Below are positions 1 through 5,627 of a DNA stretch of 8,077 bases, in pieces. The notes beneath the pieces were generated by a model that saw only the letters and a list, made by a program, of their open reading frames with translations, was not told the origin of the DNA and did not search any database. The stretch is from Bacteroidales bacterium UBA1256 (lineage in GTDB: Bacteria; Bacteroidota; Bacteroidia; Bacteroidales; Paludibacteraceae). The number at the start of each line of letters is the position of its first letter. Within the stretch, counting starts at the first letter, position 1. Position numbers and translations under genes: made by a program. The stretch is from positions 13,082-21,158 of the forward strand of contig DBVU01000060.1 in NCBI GenBank assembly GCA_002308195.1, given 5' to 3'.

Positions 1-1451
1 TCAGCCGTAGCTTCTCCGCGGCGTATAAGTGCCTTAATATCCAATATTTCGCGTGTATCCTGGTCGCCTACTTTTTCGGTCTGGAAGAAGCGCATATATT
101 CGTTATATTTGCGCAAAACGGCTTCATCGTGGAGCAGTCCCAATTGCTCGTAGCCCTTGAGAAAATCCATAAAGCGAACGACTTCGTCGTCGCAAACGGC
201 GATACATCCGCTAGTCTCGTATGCGACGTGGACATTATGTCCCTGTTTGATCAGTCGTGCGAACGTGCCACCCATGGAAATAACATCGTCATCAGGGTGC
301 GGCGAGAAAATCAGCACATCCTTCGGGAAAGGTTTGGCTCGCTCGGGGCGATTGGTATCGTCGGCATTGGGTTTGCCGCCCGGCCAGCCTGTGATAGTAT
401 GCTGTAAGTCGTTGAAAACCTTGATATTACAATTGTACGCCGATTCAAAACGAAGGATGAGATCGCTTAATCCGTAATCGTTGTAATCCTTATTGGTCAG
501 TTTGAGGACCGGTTTGCCCGTTTGTCGGCAGAGCCAGACTACGGCGCGACGGATAAGTTGGTCGTCCCATTCGCAACTAGTTACGACCCAAGGCGTGGCA
601 ATGCGTGTGAGCGACGAGGCGGCGCCGAGATCGAGGACGAATTGTGCATTCTTGTGCAACTGGAGAACCGAGGCAGGACAAGCGACATCGTAGCGCGTTT
701 CGATAGCCTGGCGAACGATATTGGACTTGTGTTCGCCCCAGGCCACGAGCATGATTTCCTTAGACTGGAGAATGATGTCAATGCCCATCGTTACAGAGCT
801 GACCGGTACCAGATCCATGGAACCGAACATATTCTTGGCATCCTCGCGCGAGTTGTTGTCGAGCAAAACGAGTCGCGTGGCGGAGTTGAGCGACGAACCA
901 GGTTCGTTGAAGGCAATATTTCCGCAGCGACCAATACCGAGTAGCATGAAATCGATGCCTCCGGCCTCAATAATACTACGCTCGTAGTCCTGGCAGAAGG
1001 AGATGATTTTTTCTTTCGATAGGTTCCACGGAATCGTGTGGATGTTCTCCGGAAGGATGTCCACGGAGTCCAAAAGTAGGCTCTTGAGTTGCGCGTGATT
1101 GCCTAATTCGCTACTGGTGAGCGGGTAGTATTCGAAGAGGTCGAAGAAGACGACATTGCGGAAACTGAGTCCCTGCTGTTTGTGCAAACGAACGAGTTCG
1201 GCGCACACATCGCGAGTGGAGAGACCGGGTGCGATAGAAAGGACGAAAGGAAGCGACTGTTGCTGCTTCTCGCGGATCCTATCTGCCATATACTCAGCGA
1301 CTTTCGCAGCTCCTTGGCGCGCATTTTCATAGATAGTCGTGCGGGCTTTTTCGAGGCGTGTTACGCGGCTGAGTTCTAGGACATCGTCGGGACAATAGAG
1401 GCGTTTGGAGACGCGGCTCAAAGAAATTTCTGAACTAAGATTTGCCTTCAT
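1..1451 (-). CDS. NagB-like / PIG-L two-domain protein (glucosamine-6-phosphate deaminase paralogue), 3' end outside window
   Basis: Reading the minus strand from the ATG at 1451-1449 gives 483 uninterrupted residues to the window edge, so the C-terminus is missing; relatives I remember from Bacteroides are about 660 aa. Residues about 30-290 resemble the NagB sugar-phosphate isomerase fold, including GIGRCGNIAFNEPGSSL at 172-188 and LQLH near 263-266. Residues about 377 onward start a PIG-L (LmbE-like) deacetylase domain with SPHPDDD at 383-389; H385, D387 and D388 are the expected zinc ligands. Aligned by eye to E. coli NagB, catalytic D72, D141 and H143 are replaced by F106, C176 and N178; only the equivalent of E148 (E183) remains. 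True deaminase activity is therefore doubtful. Inference: the protein binds an amino-sugar phosphate through the first domain and deacetylates or hydrolyses with the second, in the cytoplasm. A consensus promoter lies just upstream, so it can be transcribed on its own. Confidence 0.88.
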   Translation of the reverse strand, partial: MKANLSSEISLSRVSKRLYCPDDVLELSRVTRLEKARTTIYENARQGAAKVAEYMADRIREKQQQSLPFVLSIAPGLSTRDVCAELVRLHKQQGLSFRNVVFFDLFEYYPLTSSELGNHAQLKSLLLDSVDILPENIHTIPWNLSKEKIISFCQDYERSIIEAGGIDFMLLGIGRCGNIAFNEPGSSLNSATRLVLLDNNSREDAKNMFGSMDLVPVSSVTMGIDIILQSKEIMLVAWGEHKSNIVRQAIETRYDVACPASVLQLHKNAQFVLDLGAASSLTRIATPWVVTSCEWDDQLIRRAVVWLCRQTGKPVLKLTNKDYNDYGLSDLILRFESAYNCNIKVFNDLQHTITGWPGGKPNADDTNRPERAKPFPKDVLIFSPHPDDDVISMGGTFARLIKQGHNVHVAYETSGCIAVCDDEVVRFMDFLKGYEQLGLLHDEAVLRKYNEYMRFFQTEKVGDQDTREILDIKALIRRGEATA

Positions 1452-1481
1452 CGGTAAGTGCTATTAGTGAATTTGCGACTG

Positions 1482-1512
1482 CAAATTTACAAATTTTGGA
1501 GCAGATACGCAA
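1482..1512 (-). promoter_or_regulatory. Bacteroidetes-type promoter for the NagB-like/PIG-L gene
   Basis: On the minus strand, TTG (1512-1510) is followed after 20 nt by TAAATTTG (1489-1482), matching the Bacteroidetes primary-sigma pattern of a TTG/TTTG -33 element and a TAnnTTTG -7 element. The likely start point is about 1475, giving a leader of roughly 24 nt before the ATG at 1451. Geometry and flanks match the lipoprotein promoter at 2604-2634. Found by eye, not tested. Confidence 0.6.
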
Positions 1513-1541
1513 GAAAAGGGGATTATTTTTTTTCCTTGCGT
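1507..1541. repeat. Imperfect inverted repeat across the stop codon of the small basic gene
   Basis: ACGCAAGAAAA (1507-1517) pairs with TTTTCCTTGCGT (1530-1541), leaving one bulged C at 1534 and a 12-nt loop. On the minus strand the hairpin contains the last codons and stop (1525-1523) of the small gene, and its distal arm contains the TTG element of the next gene's promoter. No T-run follows the stem in the minus direction, so it is a poor intrinsic terminator. It may be coincidental, because the gene's end is very A-rich. Confidence 0.35.
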
Positions 1542-1951
1542 AAGGCGGCGCGGATGAAATTGTCGATTCGTGAGTAGATAGTGAAATTGCCCTGTCGGTC
1601 GCGCGGTGCGATGGGATCGGGCTTGCCCTTGAGTTGCTTGTAAAAACGCGCCTTGAGTTGGTCGAGAAGAGCTTGTTTGTCGGCGGTTAGCGGCGTTTGG
1701 TTTTTGAGTGAGTCGATGAGTTCTTTGGCCAGATGAGAAGCCGAGCCAAAGGCCATCATATTGGCCCGTTCGTTGCTCATGATGGGGTTGGCGTTGTAGT
1801 TACGCGGCTTCTTGACATAGGCTTCGAGTCGTCCTACCCTAGTGATGTTGCCATCGTAGTCGCGAAATGTTTTGCGTCGCTCGACCATTCCATTCTTGGA
1901 ATGCGCGCCAATGATTTCCTCGATGTGAGGTTCGTGTTTGATTCTTGCCAT
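1523..1951 (-). CDS. Small basic protein of unknown function (142 aa)
   Basis: I cannot assign a named family. The 142-residue product is strongly basic and has no signal peptide or membrane segment, so it is probably cytoplasmic. The N-terminus (MARIKHEPHIEEIIGAH, 1-17) looks structured and polar. The middle has an Asn/Pro-rich stretch (KPRNYNANPIMSNE, 48-61). Residues 70-110 are likely helical, and the C-terminus (YSRIDNFIRAALRKEKK, 126-142) looks like an amphipathic basic helix. It vaguely resembles uncharacterised small Bacteroidetes proteins beginning MA(R/H)IKR, but that is memory, not a search. Binding to nucleic acid or ribosomes is possible from charge alone and is only a guess. The ATG at 1951 is the only good start; there is no Shine-Dalgarno sequence, which is normal for this phylum. 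Its upstream region holds the 11-bp repeat array and the palindrome. The gap to the next gene on this strand is 71 bp. Confidence 0.7.
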   Translation of the reverse strand: MARIKHEPHIEEIIGAHSKNGMVERRKTFRDYDGNITRVGRLEAYVKKPRNYNANPIMSNERANMMAFGSASHLAKELIDSLKNQTPLTADKQALLDQLKARFYKQLKGKPDPIAPRDRQGNFTIYSRIDNFIRAALRKEKK

Positions 1952-2005
1952 ATTGAGTTTAAGGGATTAGTTTTTCGGTGTGTGGTTACCCAGTATCTGT
2001 CTCGG

Positions 2006-2060
2006 TTATATCGCACTTATAACGCACTTATATCGCACTTATAACGCACTTATAACGCAC
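2006..2060. repeat. Five tandem 11-bp repeats, TTATAWCGCAC
   Basis: Five head-to-tail units lie at 2006-2016, 2017-2027, 2028-2038, 2039-2049 and 2050-2060. Units 1 and 3 read TTATATCGCAC and units 2, 4 and 5 read TTATAACGCAC, so only the sixth base varies. A degenerate continuation (TAAATTTCGC) follows at 2061-2070. On the minus strand the unit is GTGCGWTATAA, ending 54 bp upstream of the small basic gene's ATG. The 11-bp period is close to one turn of B-DNA, so a protein could bind successive units on one face. It could equally be a slippage-prone satellite. The units are too short, and have no spacers, to be CRISPR. Confidence 0.93.
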
Positions 2061-2084
2061 TAAATTTCGCTTGCTTTTATATTG

Positions 2085-2109
2085 GTATTATATACAAAGT
2101 ATATAATAC
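2085..2109. repeat. Perfect 25-bp palindrome (11-bp arms, AAA centre)
   Basis: GTATTATATAC (2085-2095), AAA (2096-2098) and GTATATAATAC (2099-2109) form an inverted repeat with no mismatch in the arms. It lies 34 bp past the lipoprotein gene's stop and 24 bp from the 11-bp repeat array. A dimeric repressor operator for the small basic gene is one reading. An RNA hairpin ending the lipoprotein transcript is another, but the stem has only two G-C pairs and no T-tract follows on the minus strand. On that strand the centre reads TTTG, which could be a -33 element, though no TAnnTTTG box follows at the right distance. Confidence 0.85.
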
Positions 2110-2143
2110 TAGAGAGTTAGGTTTAAGGAGAGAAAAGATAAGA

Positions 2144-2581
2144 TTATTCTTTTTTCTTGAGTTGGAAATCCTGGCGGACGGTTGATTCACCTATTTGCCA
2201 TCCTTTCGGTTGGTCGAATATATGTTTTTCTGCTCCAACGCGAGTAGAATCTCCCTCATAAACCCCGGCAGGGTCCTTGATTATGATATCTAAAGAATCC
2301 AGTTTGCCATCTTGGCTGCGCCATGAAAAATTACCCAGAGAATCAGTAAACACAGGCCTAGTTCTATAGCCTTCCAGAGATAAGTTCACCTGAATATCCC
2401 GTAGTGGTTGTTTCTCCTCATTGGTGATTTGTCCAGAGACCTCTAAGGAAACATACGGACAGCCGTATTCAACAACAGGTTCGACACCATATTTTGGCCT
2501 AAGTTCACAACTGGTGAATCCAAGTATGCCCAGAAAGAAGACAAGGAGTGCGTTGATGCGCGTTAAGAGTTTTGTTTTCAT
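2144..2581 (-). CDS. Small lipoprotein resembling radical-SAM-associated putative lipoproteins (145 aa)
   Basis: The product begins MKTKLLTRINALLVFFLGIL and continues GFTSC, a type II signal peptide with lipidation expected at C25, so it should be anchored in the inner or outer membrane. Residues about 38-100 (EYGCPYVSLEVSGQITNEEK, then PLRDIQVNL and FTDSLGNFSW) look like a carboxypeptidase-regulatory-type beta-sandwich. The EYG.P..xxxVxG.I.N...PL.DI.V pattern and short length recall the Bacteroidetes family annotated as radical SAM-associated putative lipoprotein. No radical SAM gene is in this window, so that link is by resemblance only. The start at 2581 is chosen over an in-frame ATG at 2674 for two reasons. 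It puts a normal signal peptide at the N-terminus, and the promoter box at 2604-2611 lies between the two codons, so the longer form would start upstream of its own transcript. The gene is divergent from the Bat operon. Confidence 0.82.
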   Translation of the reverse strand: MKTKLLTRINALLVFFLGILGFTSCELRPKYGVEPVVEYGCPYVSLEVSGQITNEEKQPLRDIQVNLSLEGYRTRPVFTDSLGNFSWRSQDGKLDSLDIIIKDPAGVYEGDSTRVGAEKHIFDQPKGWQIGESTVRQDFQLKKKE

Positions 2582-2603
2582 AGTTTCGAACAATTTGGTG
2601 CTG

Positions 2604-2634
2604 CAAAGATACAAAATAATTTTGATATATGCAA
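2604..2634 (-). promoter_or_regulatory. Bacteroidetes-type promoter for the lipoprotein gene
   Basis: On the minus strand, TTG (2634-2632) is followed after 20 nt by TATCTTTG (2611-2604), a full match to TAnnTTTG, and then CAG. Transcription should start near 2597, leaving about 16 nt before the ATG at 2581. This supports the shorter 145-residue start. The flanking TTTTCTTGC and the spacing are the same as in the promoter at 1482-1512. Confidence 0.7.
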
Positions 2635-2650
2635 GAAAAAGAGAAATTTT

Positions 2651-2682
2651 ATGCACAAGCATACGTTTTGGCACAGAATTTG
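2651..2682 (+). promoter_or_regulatory. Weak candidate promoter for the Bat operon
   Basis: The divergent 138-bp gap (2582-2719) must hold the operon promoter. The best -7 candidate I see is AGAATTTG (2675-2682), which matches TAnnTTTG only in the TTTG half, and no clear TTG lies about 20 nt upstream. Transcription would start near 2689, about 30 nt before the MoxR ATG. The poor match could mean an alternative sigma factor or an activator. Confidence 0.25.
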
Positions 2683-2719
2683 CAGAGTAAAAAGCGGAAA
2701 ATTATAATTTCATTATACT

Positions 2720-3715
2720 ATGCAAAATCCAGTTGATATTCGCGAGCTCCAGGAGCGTGTAGAACGCGAGAGTTCGTTTGTAGATGCCTTGACACTAGGC
2801 ATGAATCAAGTGATTGTAGGCCAGAAGCATCTGGTAGAGAGTCTGCTGATTGGTTTGTTGAGTGATGGCCACATTCTGCTAGAAGGTGTGCCAGGACTGG
2901 CTAAAACCCTGGCTATCAAGACGCTGAGCGACCTGATCAAAGCTAACTTCAGCCGTATTCAGTTTACCCCAGATTTGTTGCCTGCCGACGTGATTGGTAC
3001 CCAAATCTACAGTCAGAAGAGCGAAGAATTTAAGATCAAACGTGGTCCGATCTTCGCTAATTTTGTGCTTGCAGATGAGATTAACCGTGCTCCGGCCAAA
3101 GTTCAGAGTGCGTTGCTGGAAGCCATGCAAGAAAGACAAGTGACCATCGGTGAGCAGACATTCAAACTAGATGATCCGTTCCTGGTACTGGCCACGCAGA
3201 ACCCAATTGAGCAAGAAGGGACCTACCCTCTGCCAGAAGCACAGACTGACCGTTTTATGCTGAAAGTGGTGATTGGTTATCCGAAGAAAGAAGAGGAGCA
3301 AGCCATTATCCGTCAGAACATTGCAAGCGAGAAGAAGCAAGTGCTGCCTATCCTATCGACCGAAGATATCATCAAGGCGCGTAAGATAGTAGAAGAGGTA
3401 TATCTGGACGAGAAGATCGAGAAATACATCGTTGACATTGTGTTTGCGACACGTAATCCGGAAGAATACGGTCTGAGCGAGCAGAAACAGATGATTGCCT
3501 TCGGTGGTAGTCCTCGTGCGAGCATCAATTTGGCTAAGGCCGCCCGTGCGTACGCGTTTATACATAGGAGAGGCTATGTGACTCCGGAAGATGTACGCGC
3601 CGTATGCTACGATGTGCTGCGCCACCGTATCGGTCTGACCTACGAGGCAGAGGCGAACAACATCACGACCGAGGATATCATTACGGAAGTACTAAATGCC
3701 GTACAAGTTCCGTAA
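2720..3715 (+). CDS. MoxR-family AAA+ ATPase, first gene of the Bat operon
   Basis: This 331-residue cytoplasmic ATPase is full length for the MoxR family. Visible motifs are Walker A GVPGLAKT (56-63, K62), Walker B FVLADE (115-120, D119/E120), sensor 1 ATQNP (158-162, N161), a probable arginine finger in PEAQTDRF (R178) and sensor 2 GSPRA (263-267, R266). The C-terminal lid follows (about 205-331), with GYVTPEDVRAVCYDVLRHRI around 285-304, typical of MoxR. MoxR ATPases are thought to act as chaperones that remodel VWA partners or insert metals or cofactors; the VWA genes just downstream fit this. The ATG at 2720 follows an AT-rich, Shine-Dalgarno-free leader. A 60-bp repeat-containing gap separates it from the DUF58 gene, the longest gap in the operon. 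Nothing is missing from the active site. Confidence 0.95.
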   Translation: MQNPVDIRELQERVERESSFVDALTLGMNQVIVGQKHLVESLLIGLLSDGHILLEGVPGLAKTLAIKTLSDLIKANFSRIQFTPDLLPADVIGTQIYSQKSEEFKIKRGPIFANFVLADEINRAPAKVQSALLEAMQERQVTIGEQTFKLDDPFLVLATQNPIEQEGTYPLPEAQTDRFMLKVVIGYPKKEEEQAIIRQNIASEKKQVLPILSTEDIIKARKIVEEVYLDEKIEKYIVDIVFATRNPEEYGLSEQKQMIAFGGSPRASINLAKAARAYAFIHRRGYVTPEDVRAVCYDVLRHRIGLTYEAEANNITTEDIITEVLNAVQVP

Positions 3716-3775
3716 TTTACCATTTGGTCATCTACAATTTACCATTTATTTGGTCATTTAGGCGTTTAGTCATTT
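3714..3775 (+). repeat. Short direct repeats in the MoxR-DUF58 gap
   Basis: AATTTACCATTT occurs at 3714-3725 and again at 3736-3747, exactly 22 bp apart. TTTGGTCAT occurs at 3723-3731 and 3749-3757, with a looser third copy GTTTAGTCATTT at 3764-3775 running into the DUF58 ATG. The whole gap is made of T/A-rich variants of these words. There is no stem-loop and no T-run ending, so it does not look like a terminator. I recall similar ACCATTT/GGTCATTT filler between genes in other Bacteroidales, from memory only. Confidence 0.75.
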
Positions 3776-4669
3776 ATGACAAGTGAAGAGTTATTACAAC
3801 GAGTCAGGAAGATAGAGATAAAGACTCACGGGCTTAGTAGGAATATCTTCGCGGGCGAATATCACAGCCAATTCAAAGGTCGTGGTATGGCTTTTAGCGA
3901 AGTACGCGAATATCAACCCGGAGACGATGTGCGCTCGATAGACTGGAACGTGACGGCGCGTATGAACCGCCCATATATAAAAGTATATGAGGAGGAACGC
4001 GAATTGACCGTGATGCTTCTGGTGGATGTCAGCGGCAGTCGTAACTTCGGAACACTGAGTCAGCTGAAACGTGACACGATGGCAGAGGTGGCTGCAACAC
4101 TAGCCTTCTCTACCATCGAGAACAACGATAAAGTGGGTGTGATCTTCTTCTCTGACCGCATAGAGAAATATATTCCGCCGAAGAAAGGTAAAGGGCATGT
4201 GCTGCACATCATCCGCGAGCTACTGAGCTTTGAGCCGCAGAACAACGGAACCGATATCAACCAAGCCCTGCAATACTTCAGCAATGCGCAGAAAAGGCGT
4301 TGTACGGCCTTTCTGATTTCGGACCTGATGGATCCGAACTTCAGGTATCAGGCTCCGACATCGCGCATCCAGAAAGCATCGCCCGTAGTGATTGCCAGTA
4401 GAAAGCATGACCTGAGCGTCATACAGATATACGACCGTCGCGACGCGGAGATGCCAGATGTGGGCCTCATCAAACTGCGTGATGCGGAGAGCGGAAAACG
4501 TGTGTGGGCTGATACGGCACTGAGTGCAACGCGTCAGGCCTATGCGCAAGAATGGAACGAACAGCAAGCTTCGCTGGAAGAACTATACACGCACACGGGC
4601 ATAAACCATATATCTGTTCGCACGGACGAAGACTATGTGAAAGCCCTGATGCGACTATTCAAAATGTAA
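3776..4669 (+). CDS. DUF58 protein with VWA-type MIDAS, Bat operon
   Basis: The 297-residue product has the DUF58 signature from about 27 to 62 (GEYHSQFKGRGMAFSEVREY followed by GDDVRSIDWNVTAR). A VWA-like fold carries a MIDAS built from D84-V-S86-G-S88, T159 in NNGTD and D183 in ISDL. No signal peptide or membrane segment is visible, so it should be cytoplasmic, unlike BatA and BatB. DUF58 proteins nearly always sit next to MoxR ATPases and are presumed to be their direct partners; the exact task is unknown. The length is typical and the metal site is intact. It ends at 4669, 46 bp before the next gene, with a small hairpin in the gap. An ATG directly after the repeat tract is the only sensible start. 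Confidence 0.93.
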   Translation: MTSEELLQRVRKIEIKTHGLSRNIFAGEYHSQFKGRGMAFSEVREYQPGDDVRSIDWNVTARMNRPYIKVYEEERELTVMLLVDVSGSRNFGTLSQLKRDTMAEVAATLAFSTIENNDKVGVIFFSDRIEKYIPPKKGKGHVLHIIRELLSFEPQNNGTDINQALQYFSNAQKRRCTAFLISDLMDPNFRYQAPTSRIQKASPVVIASRKHDLSVIQIYDRRDAEMPDVGLIKLRDAESGKRVWADTALSATRQAYAQEWNEQQASLEELYTHTGINHISVRTDEDYVKALMRLFKM

Positions 4670-4680
4670 GCCTATCCCAA

Positions 4681-4698
4681 CCTTCCCTAAAAGGAGGG
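4681..4698 (+). repeat. Small GC-rich hairpin between DUF58 and the next Bat gene
   Basis: CCTTCC (4681-4686) can pair with GGAGGG (4693-4698) through six base pairs, one of them G-U, around the loop CTAAAA. It resembles the CCCTCCCTAAAAGGGAGGG filler I recall from Bacteroidetes intergenic regions. GGAGG is 18-22 nt from the ATG at 4716, too far for a Shine-Dalgarno site. An RNA processing or stability element is possible; no T-run follows, so termination is unlikely. Confidence 0.5.
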
Positions 4699-4715
4699 AG
4701 ATAAATTAGAATAGT

Positions 4716-5627
4716 ATGTTAAATATATTATTAGCAATAATAGTTAGCGCCAGTATCGATTCAACGATGCTGATGATAGGCGATCAGACCGACCTACACC
4801 TACAAGTGACGCAAGACGCCAAGGAAAAGGTGGAATGGCCTGTGTTCGGTGAGACGCTGCAAGAGGGCATAGAGATAGTGGATCGTACGATAGTAGATAC
4901 CACCACTCTGGCCGACGGGCGTATTCAGCTGAACCAATACTTGACGCTGACCAGTTTTAAGGACTCGCTCTTTGCCATTGAGCCCATCAAAGTGGTGAGC
5001 GGCGAAGATACATTCTGGACCGAGACAATGGCGCTGAACGTGATTCAACCGTTCGAAGTAGATAGCAGTCTGGCCATTACCGATATCAAAGATATCGAGA
5101 AAGCGCCCATCTGGTGGTGGGGTATCATTCGTTGGATTTTGCTAGGTCTGCTGATTGCGGGTCTAGGAGTTGGCGGATACTTCCTCTGGCGTTGGATAGA
5201 AAGTAAACGCAAGCCGAAAGAGGAAGAGATAAATCCGGAACTGCTGCGCCCTGCCGATGAGGTGGCACTGGAGAAACTGGATGAGATAAAAGCCGCTAAG
5301 ATATGGAAAGACGGCAAAGTGAAGGAATATCAGACCGACCTGACGGATGTGGTGCGTGAGTATATCGGAAGGCGATTTGGCGTACAGAGTACGGAGAAGA
5401 CAAGCGATGAGACGCTTCGCGCCATGAAACCGCTGATAGACAAAGACCTATTCGGAAAACTGAGCAAGATGCTGCAACTGGCTGACCTGGTGAAATTTGC
5501 TAAATGGCACACTACGCCAGATGAGAATGAACAAGGGCTCAGTACCGCTTACGATTTCGTCAATGAGACGAAAATAGTTGAGAGTCAAGAGTCAAAAGAT
5601 GAAAGTGAGAAGGAGGAAGAAGTATGA
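4716..5627 (+). CDS. Single-pass membrane protein of the Bat operon with periplasmic beta domain
   Basis: The 303-residue product starts with a short hydrophobic signal (MLNILLAIIVSASI, 1-14). A probable periplasmic beta-sandwich follows (about 16-115, ending ALNVIQPFEVD). Then come one strong membrane segment (about 132-160, starting IWWWGIIRWILLG), a basic stop-transfer stretch (SKRKPK, 163-168) and a cytoplasmic helical tail ending in a Glu-rich run (DESEKEEEV). In Bacteroidetes a protein of this layout commonly sits between the DUF58 and batA genes and is usually called hypothetical. The N-terminal part recalls BatD and the single-pass layout recalls DUF4381, but I cannot say which name applies. 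It may link periplasmic Bat partners to the MoxR/DUF58 pair inside the cell. Its stop overlaps the batA start (ATGA, 5624-5627), implying translational coupling. Confidence 0.85.
   Translation: MLNILLAIIVSASIDSTMLMIGDQTDLHLQVTQDAKEKVEWPVFGETLQEGIEIVDRTIVDTTTLADGRIQLNQYLTLTSFKDSLFAIEPIKVVSGEDTFWTETMALNVIQPFEVDSSLAITDIKDIEKAPIWWWGIIRWILLGLLIAGLGVGGYFLWRWIESKRKPKEEEINPELLRPADEVALEKLDEIKAAKIWKDGKVKEYQTDLTDVVREYIGRRFGVQSTEKTSDETLRAMKPLIDKDLFGKLSKMLQLADLVKFAKWHTTPDENEQGLSTAYDFVNETKIVESQESKDESEKEEEV
5611..5616 (+). promoter_or_regulatory. Shine-Dalgarno-like AGGAGG before batA
   Basis: AGGAGG lies 7 nt before the batA ATG at 5624, a textbook spacing that is unusual in this phylum. It is within the Glu-rich 3' end of the preceding gene, where GAG/GAA codons create such words by chance. 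The four-base ATGA overlap suggests coupling in any case. Confidence 0.4.

Noticed and set aside
129..944. Overlapping + strand reading frames opposite the NagB-like/PIG-L gene
   Set aside because: They are antisense to a continuous 483-residue frame with clear domain motifs, and their translations show no recognisable family or sensible composition.
2006..2060. CRISPR array
   Set aside because: The units are only 11 bp, directly abutting with no unique spacers, and no cas genes are near.
2085..2109. Intrinsic terminator of the lipoprotein gene
   Set aside because: The stem is nearly all A-T and no T-run follows on the minus strand, so the standard terminator form is not met; kept as a palindrome instead.
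2582..2674. N-terminal extension of the lipoprotein to the in-frame ATG at 2674
   Set aside because: It would bury the signal peptide at residue 32 and lies upstream of the consensus promoter box at 2604-2611.
4693..4697. GGAGG as Shine-Dalgarno site for the gene at 4716
   Set aside because: It is 18 nt or more from the ATG, too far, and is part of a hairpin arm.
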